DNA of 64,000 nucleotides from Platanthera guangdongensis (GCA_039583875.1 CM077147.1:158304821-158368820); one strand, 5' to 3'; positions 43,981-56,804 are shown, counted from the first letter of the stretch. The notes: generated by a model from the letters alone, not told the origin. Program-made: numbers and translations.

Positions 43981-46900
43981 GTGGCCACGACGTCAGGTAG
44001 TGCCCACGTCGTTACCCAAGGTAAATGGCTGATTGACTCCGGTACTACCAATCATATGACTGGCAACCCTCATTGCTTCTCCCGTCTTGAGACACATGAC
44101 CGCTTGCCCCCGGTTCGTGTGGCAGATGGTTCACCGTCCCCGGTTCATGGGACGGGCATGATTCAACTCACCCCATTGCTTTGCTTGGAGGACACTCTCT
44201 ATGTCCTGAAGTTCCCGTGCAATTTATTATCTGTTACTACTTTATGCTGGCAACTTCAGTGCTCCGTCTTATTCACTCCAACTGCTTGTTCTTTTCAGGA
44301 CCCGAGGACCCAGCGGACGATTGCTACTGGGACTGAGAGCGGCGGCCTCTACTTCCTCGACGATGTTTCCGCTCTGTCCGCCTACTCCTCCTCTACAGAT
44401 CTCCTTCAATGGCATCTTCGCCTTGGACATCCTCCTCCTCGGTTTCTTCGACAGCTTCTGCCCCACTTACCTCCTACCAGTTCTCCGCTCAACTGTGATG
44501 TGTGTCAGCTTGGCAAACATCATCACTCCTCCTTCCCACCGAAGCAAGGCCGTGGCTCCTCTCGCCCGTTTGATCTTATTCATTCTGATGTATGGGGTCA
44601 TGCTCCTACCCTCACTGTTGGCCGGGTAGTTCCTATTTTGTCACTTTTATAGATGATTTTTCACGATGTACCTGGGTGTATCTATTAAAAGATCGCTCTG
44701 AACTCTTTTCTGTTTGGCAATCATTTTATTTTATGATTCAGAATCAGTTTGACATTTCTATTAAAGTTTTACGTTCTGATAATGTCAAGGAATATCTTAA
44801 TCATGAGTTCTCCTCTTTCTTTCACCAACATGGTCTTATTCATCAAACTACTTGTGTTTACACCTCCCAGCAGAATGGGATGGTGGAGCGTAAAAACCGT
44901 CACCTTCTTGATGTTGCTCGTACTCTCATGACGCAGATGCACGTCCCTCGCTCCTACTGGGGCTATGCTGTGCTTCTTGCCTGCTATCTCATCAATCGCC
45001 TTCCCTCCACAGTTCTCCACGACCAGACCCCCTTCTCCATTCTCTACCCCCACAAGGAACCTTTTCCTCTCCCTCTCCGTGTCTTTGGGTGTACGGCCTT
45101 TGTTCACGCTCCCTCCGCTACCCGCAACAAGCTTTCCCCCGGTTCCACCAAGTGCGTCTTTTGGGGTACTCTACCACTCAAAAAGGCTATTGTTGTTTTG
45201 ACCCCCTTCTCCGCAATCAGTTTGTCTCCGCGGATGTGACATTTTTCGAGAATGCTTCCTACTTCTCTCCTACCTCCTCTCTTCCTTCTGATCTCTCCGT
45301 TCCCTCCACGCCTCTCGACGTCTTCCCACCTTCGTCTCCTCCTCCACCGTCTCCTTCCCAGTCCGTCTCCCCACCCACCCCTCCACCCTCCTCTCCATCT
45401 CCGTCTCTCTCTAGTCCCGGGCCAGCCTTCTCTGCCACGGACGCTCCGGTCGCTGATGCACCCGTCGACCTGGATCTTCCCATTGCTCTTCGCAAAGGGG
45501 TGCGGGCGTGTACTCAACACCCGCTTGCGGCAGTTGTTTCCTATGATCGGCTTTCTCCTTCTCGCAGGTGTTTTGCCTTGGCTATCTCTGCTACTTCTAC
45601 TCCCCGCACCTACCAGGAGGCTCTTGCTCTCCCTCATTGGAAGTCTGTCATGGATGAGGAGATGGCTACTCTTACTGAAAGGGGTACCTGGACCCTTGTT
45701 CCTCCTCCCGTGGGCACTGATGTGGTTGGCTGTCGCTGGGTCTTCGTTGTGAAATTTCGCCCCGACGGTACTGTGGATCGCTACAAGGCCCGACTGGTGG
45801 CCAAGGGCTTCACTCAGACTTACGGCATTGATTACTTTGATATTTTTTCTCCGGTTGCTCGCCTCAGCACCATCCGGGTTCTTCTCTCTGTGGCTTTTAA
45901 CCGGGCTTGGGCTATTTCCCAGCTTGATGTGAAGAATGCCTTTTCTCTATGGTGATCTTCAGGAGGACGTCTACATGGAGCAACCTCTTGGGTATGTTGC
46001 TCAGGGGGAGACACGCGTATGCCATTTGAAGAAGGCCATTTATGGCCTAAAGTAGACCCCTCGGGCGTGGTTCGACAAATTCAGTGGCATTGTGGCTACT
46101 ATCGGCTTTACAAGGAGTTCGGTCGATCACTCCTTATTCATTCGCAAAACGGTCTCGGGACTGGTGGTTTTGGCAGTATATGTGGATGATATTCTTCTTA
46201 CTGGCGATGACCGAGATGGGGTGGACTTGATGAAGAAGCACCTCCGTCAACACTTGGTCACGAAGGATATGGGCTCCCCGAAATACTTTTTGGGGATAGA
46301 AATCTCTCGGAAACTTGACTCGTTGGTTCTCTCCCAACGGAAGTATGCCCTTGATCTTCTACAAGAAGTAGGATTGACAGGTGCCAAACCGGCTCGGTTT
46401 CCCATGGCTATTGGAGAAGACAAAACGTGGACGGATGACTCGCCTCTTCTATCTGATGTCACAAGGTACAAACGTTTGGTAGGCAAACTCATCTATCTCA
46501 CGGTGACTAGACCCGACATCGCCTATGCTGTAGGCAAGGTCAGTCAGTTTATGCAAGCTCCCAGGGAGTGCCATCTTCAGTCTGCCCTGAAGATTTTAGA
46601 GTACATCAAAGCAGCACCCGGCAAAGGGCTAATCTTTCAGAAGAATGGTCATCTGAGAGTTGAGGCCTACTCAGATTCTAGTTACGCAGATGACAAAGGC
46701 GATCGCAAATCCACATCAGGTTTTTGTACCTTTGTTGGAGGAAATCTTGTGAGTTGGAAGAGCAAGAAACAGTATATTGTCTCCAGATCCAATGCAGAAG
46801 CCGAATACCGGAGTATGGCGTCAACCACGTGTGAGTTAAAGTGGTTGCGGGCTCTCATGCTTGACCTGGGCGAGGTATATGACTATCCTCTTCCTATGTT

Positions 46901-47135
46901 CTGTGACAACAAGGCCGCTATATATATATCCAGAAATCCGGTCTTCCATGAGAGAACAAAGCATATAGAGGTTGACTGTCACTTCATTCGGGAAGAGATT
47001 TTGAAGAAACAGATTTGTACTCCATTTGTCACCTCTGACAAGGAATTGGCAGATATCTTCACCAAGCCGGTCTCTACTTCCTTCTTCCACATTTGTGACA
47101 AGCTGGGCATGATTGATATCTATGCTCCAGCTTGA
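43981..47135 (+). pseudogene. pol: C5 pol, broken
   Basis: Protease WLIDSGTTNHMTG (about 44028), GAG-pre-integrase (LQWHLRLGHP, CDVCQLGKHH), integrase core (FIDDFSRCTWVYL, LRSDN, QQNGMVERKNR), RT ([30 protein letters not shown] about 46176), RNase H (SDSSYADDKGDRKST, NAEAEYRSMA, IFTKPVS). Breaks: shifts near 44630, 45165 and 45945, and TAG at 46052 where relatives have Gln. From 46092 to the end the frame is clean. Confidence 0.92.
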
Positions 47136-47142
47136 GGGGGAG
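47134..47142 (+). promoter_or_regulatory. C5 polypurine tract
   Basis: GAGGGGGAG overlaps the pol stop region and touches the 3' LTR start. Confidence 0.85.
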
Positions 47143-47509
47143 TGTTGAAGTATTAGACCGGGCGGCCTTGCGGTCTTGTCTGGCGGTTTGTTGACTGAGC
47201 GGTCTGGCAGTCTCCTCTGGAGCTTGGAGACCGGGCGGTCTATCGGTCTCACCTTGCGGCTTTTTCTCATCCTGCTGGAGTTGCCGTGCGGTTAACCCAT
47301 CTATCTAACCGCGCGGTCGGTCTCTTTTATTTCTAGCCGCTCAGTCATGTACATGTTTAGTCCCACATTGTTTGTTTATACTCTCTTCTATCTCCTCCAT
47401 TCTATATAAGGGAGGTCATACCTTTGTAAATGATATCTTTTTTGGATAATAAAATTTCAATTATTCAAAAGTCTATCCGTTTGTTCTTGCTTGTTCGCTA
47501 CTTTTTACA
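47143..47509 (+). repeat. C5 3' LTR
   Basis: Repeats 42359-42730 with few changes, including the TATATAA box; a short indel near the GCGGCATG/GCGGTCGG region accounts for the length difference. Confidence 0.93.
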
Positions 47510-47514
47510 AATAT
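47510..47514. repeat. C5 target site duplication, right copy (AATAT)
   Basis: Second copy of AATAT, after which the T1 LTR resumes. Confidence 0.92.
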
Positions 47515-47904
47515 GACCCCCCCCCCTCCCCTTGCATTTGCCTATAAATAGGACCCCAGGGGTACGAGAGAAAGGACTTGAAATCCTCGGCAGGATACTC
47601 GTGCTCTTCAGTTTCAGGATACTAGCTAAATCTTTGGATTCCTTTTCCTTGGAGAGCAAGTCACGACCTTGCGAGCTCGCCAGCTAGCCTCTCTCATACC
47701 CAGTTCGGCCATCCTTCGTTGAGAAGGGGCTGCTCCTTTCGAGCATCCGGGTACGTGGTGGGTCCTTCCTGCCGCAGCATCTGGGGCCCTGTTTGACCTG
47801 TTTCTTTGTGCTAGTCTTCTTTGTCATCTTATCTAGCTTCTGAGCCAGTAACCTTAGGCAGTTTCGGTCCGAATTCTGAGGTTAGGATTTTCCTGGCTTC
47901 AACA
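47515..47904 (+). repeat. T1 5' LTR, right part
   Basis: Resumes with GACCCCCCC and a second TATAAATA (47543-47550), then matches the 3' LTR to its end at CTTCAACA. The C-run here is shorter than in the 3' LTR. Confidence 0.92.
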
Positions 47905-47906
47905 CT

Positions 47907-47927
47907 TGGTGCGGTGAGCGTGGATCG
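47907..47927 (+). promoter_or_regulatory. T1 primer binding site, tRNA-Phe type
   Basis: TGGTGCGGTGAGCGTGG and the next four bases equal, from memory, the complement of the 3' end of plant nuclear tRNA-Phe (21 bases). It starts two bases after the LTR. Confidence 0.7.
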
Positions 47928-47960
47928 CAGCCAAGGAGGAAAGTTTGGAAGTTGAGGGAG

Positions 47961-49500
47961 ATGGCCATAGGTGGCGAGCAAGGAGAGTTTGTCGGCAACT
48001 CGGCATTGGGAGGAGACGCCGCGCGAGGTAGCGAGTTTGTAACAGTGGCCGTGTTTGAAGAGTTCGCGAGGAGGATCGAGCAAACCATTCTCATTGGTTT
48101 CGCTCAGCGCCCAGAGGTCACGGCGACTCCCCCCCCCTCACCTGACGCCGCTAGAAGAGGAAGCACCGCCGAGGCGAGCTGGAAAGGAGCCCGCTTGGGT
48201 AAGGGAAGAGCGACCAATGCAGTCGCGGCTTTATCCGGCGAGCAGCCAGGGTGTCCGTTTTCGGTATCCAATGTCGCCGGCGAGATTCAGAGATACTTGC
48301 CAATACAACGAGTATGATGTTTCTAGCGAGGATGAAACTCATCACCGCCAGGGAGGGAGGAGCCCATTCTGTGACGAGATCCTCGCCGTTCCAGTTCCAG
48401 AAGGGTTTCGGGAACCCATTCTTACTTACTACTCCGGCAGAGACGATCCTGTCAGACACCTCCAGTGGTTTGAGGATGTCATCTCCATTCGTAATATGTC
48501 TGATGCCTTCAAGTGCAGGTTCTTCTCCATCACCCTCAAGGAAAATGCTCAGGATTGGTTCCATCAACTACCGGCAGGGTCCGTGTACTACTTCTCAGAT
48601 TTGCGTCGGGGCCTTATGGCAAGGTTCGCGACTTCGAAGAAGAGGAAGAAGGAAGCGACAGCACTCTTCAAGATAGTCCAAGGGCAATACGAGAGTTTGG
48701 GACACTACATCGACCGCTTTCAAGAGGAAATTTTGGAGGTAGAGGAGGTGGACAGTTTTACCTTGATGGTGGCCCTCAAGTTCGGGTTGAAGCAAGGTTT
48801 GTTCAGTCTGGAGATGGGGTCCAATCCCCCGAGATCCTTCGAAGAGATGATAGAGAAGGCGAATACTTTTGTTCGCGGAGAAGAGAAGAACAAGGACTTC
48901 TTAGCGAGGCTAGATGGTGAGATTGCGATGGAAAGGGGGAGAGCAAGACCTTCGGGGTCAAAGTCAAGGGGGACGACGGAAAGGAAGGAGGAGAGGAAAG
49001 AGGAAAGGAAGAAAGAAAATCCAAGAAGGGAAGAGAGAAGGAAGAAGGAAGAGCCCAGGAGGTTTGAAGAAAGGAGGCAGGAGAGGCCTCGAAGGCAGGA
49101 AGAGAGAAGGCCGGCGGAAGCTCGCGAAGGAGGAAGGGAGGAAAGGCGATTCCAGTATCCAGAGAATCGCCCCCAATGGAGACCAGCGAGACAGCAGTAT
49201 CAGGAAGAAAGGAGAAATGGAAATTGGCAGGAGGGAGGTCGAGGAGGAGGAAGAAGGGAGACAATGGCCATCGCTCGCCAAGACAACAAGAGACGTCGGA
49301 GGGAGTAGCGAGCAATGCGCCAGGAGGTTGCAATTCCCCTTTACTGCGATATTCATCAAGTAGAGGGGCACGGGACCTTGGCTTGCCCCGAGTTATGGGA
49401 AGCAAGGAGAAGGCTGGAGGCAGGAGCAGTAGAAAGAGAGCAGCAGAGGTAGGAGGCCCCGGTTGGGCAGGTGGCATTTCAAACTCCGGCAAGAAGAAGG
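47961..49500 (+). pseudogene. gag: T1 gag, broken
   Basis: ATG 47961 opens a GEQGEF.. frame that shifts near the C-run at 48129. The capsid-type domain is clear from about 48370: FREPILTYYSGRDDPVRHL, RFFSITLKENAQDWFHQL, then YIDRFQEEILEVEEVD and FEEMIEKANTFVRGEE. A very Arg/Glu/Lys-rich stretch (48930-49290) follows, then a TAG (49306) and the Tat-type knuckle YCDIHQVEGHGTLACPE (about 49354), which uses C-x3-H-x4-GH-x4-C spacing. Another TAG is near 49453. The end given is approximate; the frame runs on into the protease region. Confidence 0.82.
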
Positions 49501-52500
49501 AATGAAGACCGAGTTGACCTCGGAACTCGCGGGGAAGTGTTACATGGCCCAGGAGGTGGGCATGTAGGGGTGATCAATGGAGGGGCCGAGCTTGGAGCTT
49601 CCCGTAATGGAAGTCTTCACCAGATCTATCGAAAGAACGTCGCTTCGACGTCGCAGACCCCGCCGCCATTAGAGGAGATCACCTTCTCGGAGGAAGATAT
49701 GCTGGGGAATGATAACCATTTCCATGACTCCCTAGTGATCCAAGCTGCCATCGAGGACTTCACCGTCAACCGAATCCTCGCGGATAACGGAAGTTCGGTG
49801 AATGTCATCTTCAAGAGAACTTTTGTTGGACTTCAAGTGGAAGCGTCCTGAGTCCAAGCTGCAGATGGACCACTTTTTGGCTTCTTAGGAGAGAAGAAAG
49901 AGGTGGAGGGAGCAGTGGAGCTACTTGTTACACTCGGTGGGGCGTCGATCCGATGCTGCTTCATCGTCATCGACGCATCGAGTGGGTACAACGCCATCTT
50001 CGGGCGGCCTCTTATCAACTACTTCAAGGCCGTTCCGTCATCTTATCACCAGTGCCTGAAGTACTGCCGCGGAGATGTGCAGATCAGGATCAGGGGAGAT
50101 CCCAAGGCTTCCAGGGAGTGCTACTTGAATGCCGTCAGCACCATCAGCTGGATGGGTGACGCGGAAAAGCTGGAGGAGTTGCTGGAGAAGGAGAAAGGGA
50201 TGTAGGCTGCTGAGGAGGTGGAGGAGATAGAAGTGATCTCTCAAGGGGGAGAGCCAGGACTGCTGAAGGTGGGAGGATCCTTGCCGCTTGGGGGAAGATG
50301 GAGATGGCCGCTTGCCTGCAAGATAACGTTGATGTCTTTGCATGGAGCGCCGCCGAGATGTCGTGAGTGGACGCCGATGTTGCTTGTCATCGCCTCAACC
50401 TGGATCCTGCGGCGGCTCCAGTTCGACAAAAGCAGAGGAAGAGCGCCGCCATACTAGCTGAGCCGATCAGGGAAGAGGTGGAGAAGCTGCTGAAAGCAGG
50501 GTTCGTCTCGGAGATCCAGTATCCAGGCTGGGTCTCCAATTTTGTAATGGTGAAGAAGCCTGGGGGAGGCTGGTGGTTATGTATCGATTTTTCCATGTTA
50601 AATAAAGCTTGTCCGAAAGATTGCTACCCCTTGCCTCAAATCGACGCGCTGGTTGATTCCGCCGTCGGGTTTCCTGTGATGAGTTTTCTTGATGCCTTTT
50701 CAGGATATCATCAGATCCGGATGCATCCCCCCGACTGCCGGGATGTCTCTTTCATAACCAGCGACGGCTGCTATAGCTACAAGATGATGCCATTCGGGCT
50801 CAAGAATGCAGGCGTCACTTACCAGAGGATGATGGATCAGATCTTCAAAGGGCAAAAGGGGCGGAACTTGGAGGTTTATGTGGATGAACTCCTCGTCAAG
50901 AGCAAGAGCGTCGCGGAGCATATAACGGATCTGGTGGAGACCTTCGCCACCCTGAGGAAGTACAAGATGCGACTCAATCCGGCCAAGTGTGTCTTCGGTG
51001 CAGGAAGAGGGAAGTTTCTAGGTCACCTCCTTACTCCCAGGGTTGTGGAACCTAATCCAGACAAGGTGAATGCCATTCTGGAGATGGCGTCGCCGCGAGA
51101 TCCTAAGGAAGTCCAAAGGCTGACGGGAAGGCTGGCAGGCCTCAGCCGTTTTTTGTCCAAGGCAGGGGAGAAGTGCTCTCCATTCTTCAAGACCCTTCGG
51201 GGAAATCAGAAATTCGAGTGGACATCGGAGTGCGAGGAGGCTTTCGGAAAACTCAAGTAACAGCTAACCCAAGCTCCTCTCCTCCAGGGGCCATGGGGTA
51301 ATGAAGATCTCTTCCTCTACCTAGGAGTCGGGGCAGAAGCGGTTAGTTCAGTGCTGGTTCGGGAGGAAGGCAAGAGACAACTTCCTATCTACTATGTTAG
51401 CAGAGTGCTGCGACAGGCGGAGACGAGGTATCCAATCCTGGAGAAGCTGGTATTCTCTTTGGTGGTTTCGGCTCGAAGGCTCCGCCCATATTTTCAAGCT
51501 CACTCCATCAGGGTCGTCTCCGATCATCCTCTAAGGAGTATCATAGATGGAGTGGAGCAGTCTGGTAGGCTGGCGAAGTGGGCAGTGGAGCTTAGCGAGT
51601 TCGATATTTCCTACTCTCCAAGGGTAGCAATCAAGGCGCAGGCGGTGGCAGATTTCCTTGCCGACTTCTCGGCCGAAGTGGAAGTAGAGGAAGGCTCTTC
51701 TAGCCTAGTGTCCTGGAAGGTGTTTGTGGATGGTGCTTTGGGCAGATACTCTGTGGGAGCTGGAGTCGTGCTCATCAGCCCTCAGGGAACCAGGATCGAG
51801 CAGGCAATTGAGATCCATTTTCCAGTTACCAACAATCAGGCGGAGTACGAAGCCATGGTGGCCGGCTTGCGTCTCGCCAAGGAGTTGGGGATTAAAGATA
51901 TTAGGGCCTTCACCGACTCGATGGTAGTTGCTTCCCAGATCAGAGGCGAGTTCGAGGTAAATGACCCAATTTTGCAGTGGTACTTGATCAAAGTGAACGG
52001 TCTGATCGGGGGATTTCAATCTTTCTTCGTCGAGCACGTACCCCGAGAGGAGAATTCAGAAGCCGGCTATCTTGCCAAATACGGTCCCCGAGCTGGGGGA
52101 ATCGTGTCTGAGCTTTTCCGACCGTCCATCGAGGAAGGGGAGATGATGGAAATTGAGCAAAGGGCATCTTGGAGGGATCCCTTCATTTCTTTTCTAACGA
52201 CGGGACAGATACTAGCCAGCGAAGGAGAGCAAAGGAAGTTTCGCTACAAAGCCGCTTACTATTTGCTTCAAGAAGGAGAACTCTACCGAAAAACCATCTC
52301 AGGTCCTTTAGCTCGGTGCCTATCGGAGGTTGAAATATCTCGTGTCCTGGAAGAGATTCACTCAGGAGAGTGCGGCAGTCACTCGGGGACTAGGACCCTT
52401 GAGCAAAGGATTCTAAGGCATAGGTACTTCTGGCCCACCATTAGGAAAGATGCAGAGACTTTCTCAAAAAAGTGCCTCCAGTGGCAGCTCTTCACGCCTC

Positions 52501-53423
52501 TTCAACTACAGCTAGCTCAACACCTTCGCTCGATCACAGCTCCATGGCCCTTCGCCATCTGGGGAATGGACTTGATCGACCCCTTTCCTCAGGCCAGCGG
52601 ACAGAGGAAGTTCGTGCTAGTTATGATCGACTACTTCTCCAAGTGGATCGAGGCAAAGGCCCTAGCCAAGACCACGTCGCAGATCGTGAAGAATTTCATT
52701 TGGGGAGAGATTGCATGCAGGTTCGGGATTCCCCTGGCCATCGTCACTGACAATGGGCCGCAGTTCGCTAGTTTGGAGTTAGAGGATTTCTACAAGCAGC
52801 TAGGGACGGATCTTCGATTCGTCTCTGTGCATCATCCTCGCAGCAATGGACAGGTGGAAGCAGCTAACAAGTTGATCATCAATCTTCTAAAGAAGAAAGT
52901 CACCAACTTGAAGGGCAATTGGGCGGAGCAACTCCCCTCGGTTCTCTGGGCTTTGAGAACAACTGCAAACTCGGCCACGGGGGAAACTCCTTTCAAGTTA
53001 TCCCACGGGTCTGAGGCACTCATCCCAGTAGAATTCGAGGTTCGGAGCCCGAGAGTTATAGTAGCTGGAGATGGCGGCAAAGAATGGCGCTTAGAGAACG
53101 GGGACGCCCAAAGACTCTCACTGGATTTCGTGGAAGAACTTCGTGACTTGGCTTCCGTCCGCCAAGAAGAAATCAAGCGGCGCATGGCGAAACACTTCGA
53201 CAAAAATGTCCTCCTAAAGCATTTTCTCGCCGGAGACCTGGTTATGAAGAAGGTAGACGCTGCAGGAAGGGGAGCCACAGTGGACAAGCTGCATCCGAAT
53301 TGGGAAGGTCGGTTCATTATTCAAAAAGCCTTAGCCACCGGAGGCTATTATCTCCAGGATCAGGTTGGAGAGCAGCTGGGAGGTACTTGGAGCGGGGATG
53401 ACCTGAAAAGGTTCTATCCTTAG
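49500..53423 (+). pseudogene. pol: T1 pol (protease-RT-RNase H-aRNase H-integrase), broken
   Basis: Protease ADNGSSVNVIF (about 49780) and the Tat-typical YNAIFGRPLINYFKAVPS (about 49988). RT from about 50367 with MSFLDAFSGYHQIRM and YVDELLVKS (about 50878): the usual YVDD reads YVDE. First RNase H to about 51690 (no stop), second, archaeal-like RNase H from WKVFVDGA (about 51715) to VPREENSEA. Integrase: HSGECGSHSG zinc region with KKCLQWQ where CxxC is expected, GMDLIDPF, VTDNGPQF, GQVEAANK. Breaks: TGA 49849, TAG 50203, a shift before 50320, a TGA near 50380 and TAA 51258. The last 690 codons are open. Confidence 0.9.
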
Positions 53424-53514
53424 CGGCCGATGATGTACTTTGTTTACATATTTTTACATATATGCAATGACAGCTTTTCTTTTTTTATCAATCTTCAAAC
53501 TCTTGAAGCAGCAA
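53424..53514 (+). other. Short spacer after T1 pol
   Basis: AT-rich, no gene; leads into the tandem array. Confidence 0.6.
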
Positions 53515-56400
53515 GGAAAAACAAACGCTCAAGTCCTCAAGTGGAACGTCCCTGTAAGTCCAAGTCCCTGCACGAGCTCATCTCCCGCATATTGGTCGCA
53601 GACCTCCTCGAGTGAGATCGAGTTCCTCGCTGGAGTGATGTCGTAGTCCGAGATCTCTGTACGAGCTCCTCTCCTGCAGACCGACTACTTGCCTCCCCGA
53701 GTCGACCTACACCACTCTAGTTGAGTAGGGCTCCTGAGAGCTGACGACTCCAACAAACGCTCAAGTCCTCGAGTGGTAGGTCCGTGTAAGTCCAAGTCCC
53801 TGCACGAGCTCCTGTCCCGCATATTGGCCGCAGACCTCCTCGAGTGAGATCGAGTTCCTCGCTGGAGTGATTCTGTAGTCCAAGATCTCTGTACAAGCTC
53901 CTCTCCTGCAGACCGACTACTTGCCTCCCTGAGTCGACCTACACCACTCCAGTTGAGTAGGGCTCCTGAGAGCTGTCGACTCCAACAAACTCTCAAGTCC
54001 TCGAGTGGTAGGTCCCTGTAAGTCCAAGTCCTTGCACGAGCTCCTCTCCCGCATATTGGCCACAGACCTCCTCGAGTGAGATCGAGTTCCTCGCTGGAGT
54101 GATGCTGTAGTCCGAGATCTCTGTACGAGCTCCTCTCCTGCAGACCGACTATTTGCCTGCCCGAGTCGACCTACACCACTCCAGTTGAGTAGGGCTCCTG
54201 AGAGCTGTCGACTCCAACAAACTCTCAAGTCCTCGAGTGGTAGGTCCCTGTAAGTCCAAGTCCCTGCACGAGCTCCTCTCCTGCATATTGGCCGCCGACC
54301 TCCTCGAGTGAGATCGAGTTCCTTGCTGGAGTGATGTCGTAGTCCGAGATCACTGTACGAGATCCTCTCCTGCAGACCGACTATTTGCCTCCCCGAGTCG
54401 ACCTACACCACTCCAGTTGAGCAGGGCTCCTGAGAGCTGTCGACTCCAACAAACGCTCAAGTCCTCGAGTGGTAGGTCCCTGTAAGTCCAAGTCCCTGCA
54501 CGAGCTCCTCTCCCGCATATTGGCCGCAGACCTCCTCGAGTGAGATCGAGTTCCTCACTGGAGTGATTCCGTAGTCCTAGATCTATGTACGAGCTCCTCT
54601 CCTGCAGACCGACTACTTGCCTCCCCGAGTCGACCTACACCACTTCAGTTGAGTAGGGCTCCTGAGAGCTGTCGACTCCAACAAATGCTCAAGTACTCGA
54701 GTGGTAGGTCCTTGTAAGTCCAAGTCCCTGCACGAGCTCCTCTCCCGCATATTGGTCGCAGACCTCCTTGAGTGAGATCGAGTTCCTCGCTGGAGTGATG
54801 CTGTAGTCCGAGATCTCTGTACGAGCTCCTCTCCTGCAGACCGATACATGCCTCCCCGAGTCGACCTACACCACTCCAGTTGAGTAGGGCTCCTGAGAGC
54901 TGTCGACTCCAACAAACGCTCAAGTCCTCGAGTGGTAGGTCCCTGTAAGTCCAAGTCCCTGCACGAGCTCCTCTCCCGCATATTGGCCGCAGACCTCCTC
55001 TAGTGAGATCGAGTTCCTCGCTGGAGTGATGTCGTAGTCCGAGATCTCTGTACGAGCTCCTCTCCTGCAGACCGATTACTTGCCTCCCCGAGTCAACCTA
55101 CACCACTCCAGTTGAGTAGGGCTCCTGAGAGCTGTCGACTCCAACAAACGCTCAAGTACTCGAGTGGTAGGTCCCTGTAAGTACAAGTCCCTGCACGAGC
55201 TCCTCTCCCGCATATTGGTCGCAGACCTCCTCGAGTGAGATCGAGTTCCTCGCTGGAGTGATGTCATAGTCCGAGATCTTTGTACGAGCTCCTCTCCTGC
55301 AGACCGACTACTTGCCTCCCCGAGTCGACCTACACCACTCCAGTTAAGTAGGGCTCCTGAGAGCTGTCGACTCCAACAAACGCTCAAGTCCTCGAGTTTT
55401 AGGTCCCTGTAAGTCCAAGTCCCTGCACGAGTTCAACTCCCGCATATTAGTCGCAGACCTCCTCGAGTGAGATCGAGTTCCTCGCTGGAGCGATGTCGTA
55501 GTCCGAGATCTCTATACGAGCTCCTCTCCTGCAAACCGACTACTTGCCTCCCCGAGTCGACCTACACCACTCCAGTTGAGTGGGCTCCTGAGAGCTGTCG
55601 ACTCCAATAAACGCTCAAGTCCTCGAGTGGTAGGTCCCTGTAAGTCCAAGTCCCTGCACGAGCTCCTCTCCTGCATATTGGTCGCAGACCTCCTCGAGTG
55701 AGATCGAGTTCCTCGCTGGAGTGATGCCGTAGTCCGAGATCTTTGTACGAGCTCCTCTCCTGCAGACCGACTACTTGCCTCCCCGAGTCGACCTACACCA
55801 CTCCAGTTGAGTAGGCTCCTGAGAGCTGTCGACTCCAACAATACTCAAGTCCTCGAGTGGTAGGTCCATGTAAGTCCAAGTCCCTGCATGAGCTCCTCTC
55901 CCGCATATTGGTCGCAGAACTACTCGAGTGAGATCGCGTTCCTCGCTGGAGTGATGTCGTAGTCCGAGATCTCTGTACGAGCTCCTCTCCTGCAGACTGA
56001 CTACTTGCCTCCCCGAGTCGACCTACACCACTCTAGTTGAGTAGGGCTCCTGAGAGCTGTCGACTCCAACAATACTCAAGTCCTCGAGTGGTAGGTCCAT
56101 GTAAGTCCAAGTCCCTGCACGAGCTCCTCTCCTGCATATTGGCCGCAGACCTCCTCGAGTGAGATCGAGTTCCTCGCTGGAGTGATGCCGTAGTTCGAGA
56201 TCTCTGTACGAGCTCCTCTCCTGCAGACCGACTACTTGCCTCCCCGAGTCGACCTACACCACTCCAGTTGAGTAGGGCACCTGAGAGCTGTCGACTCCAA
56301 CAAACGCTCAAGTCCTCAAGTGGTAGGTCCCCGTAAGTCCAAGTACCCACACGAACCATTCTCCTGCATATTGGCCACAGACCTCCTCAAGTGCGATCGA
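53515..56400. repeat. 232-bp tandem repeat array in T1 3' region
   Basis: Twelve full units plus partial ends. CTCCAACAAACGCTCAAGTC-like starts fall at about 53519, 53751, 53983, 54215, 54447, 54679, 54910, 55142, 55374, 55605, 55836, 56067 and 56299, a period of 231-232 bp. Each unit holds two GAGCTCCTCTCC(T/C)GCA words. Units are about 95% alike by eye. Tandem arrays in this place are known for Tat elements and can seed satellites. Confidence 0.95.
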
Positions 56401-56804
56401 GTTAGACCAAGCATCCCGGAGGGATAGTGCGAGCAGTAGTTGGGCGAGCATGCATGTAGGCAGCGATGAACATGCGAGTATGGCATAGCAAAATGCGAGT
56501 ATGGTCTAGCGAGTAGCTACGGGGCGAGTGCCAGGGTGCGAGTTACGAAGGACTACTACGGGCATGTGAGTATCAACTACGCGACTATCAACAATGTCGT
56601 CGTGCGAGTACATGTCGCGAGCACTCGTTCTCCCCGAGCCTATGAGCCTAGCGAATATCATCAACCAACCAGCATGCGAAAATAAAAAAGGCGACAATGT
56701 GGTAATTCAAACTTGCATTGATATTTCAAAAATTTTACAAGTGTTGGTTACAAAAATTTCACTAGAGGCTATGTCAAGCGAGTATGAAGAATATCAGCGA
56801 GCAA
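56401..56804. other. GCGAG-rich spacer
   Basis: No gene supported. Between 56420 and 56640 the words GCGAG and TGCGAGTA recur about a dozen times. From 56690 it is AT-rich and probably the 3' end of the antisense gene at 56805. Confidence 0.5.

Larger units (their letters stand above)
42359..47509 (+). mobile_element. C5: Ty1/copia element inserted in the T1 LTR
   Basis: 5,151 bp with LTRs of 372 and 367 bp (TGTTGAAGTATT to CTTTTTACA), AATAT duplication, Met-type primer site, gag-pol and purine tract. No accessory gene. LTRs are near-identical by eye, so it is young. It is the innermost element of the right half. The copia lineage was not resolved. Confidence 0.95.

Noticed and set aside
48803..49492. 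Long minus-strand ORF opposite T1 gag
   Set aside because: Complement of the Arg/Glu/Lys-rich gag stretch; Pro/Ser/Leu composition only, no domain.
53685..56359. Minus-strand ORFs of about 100-120 codons across the tandem array
   Set aside because: They repeat because the DNA repeats; the 232-bp period changes frame each unit and no ORF spans the array.
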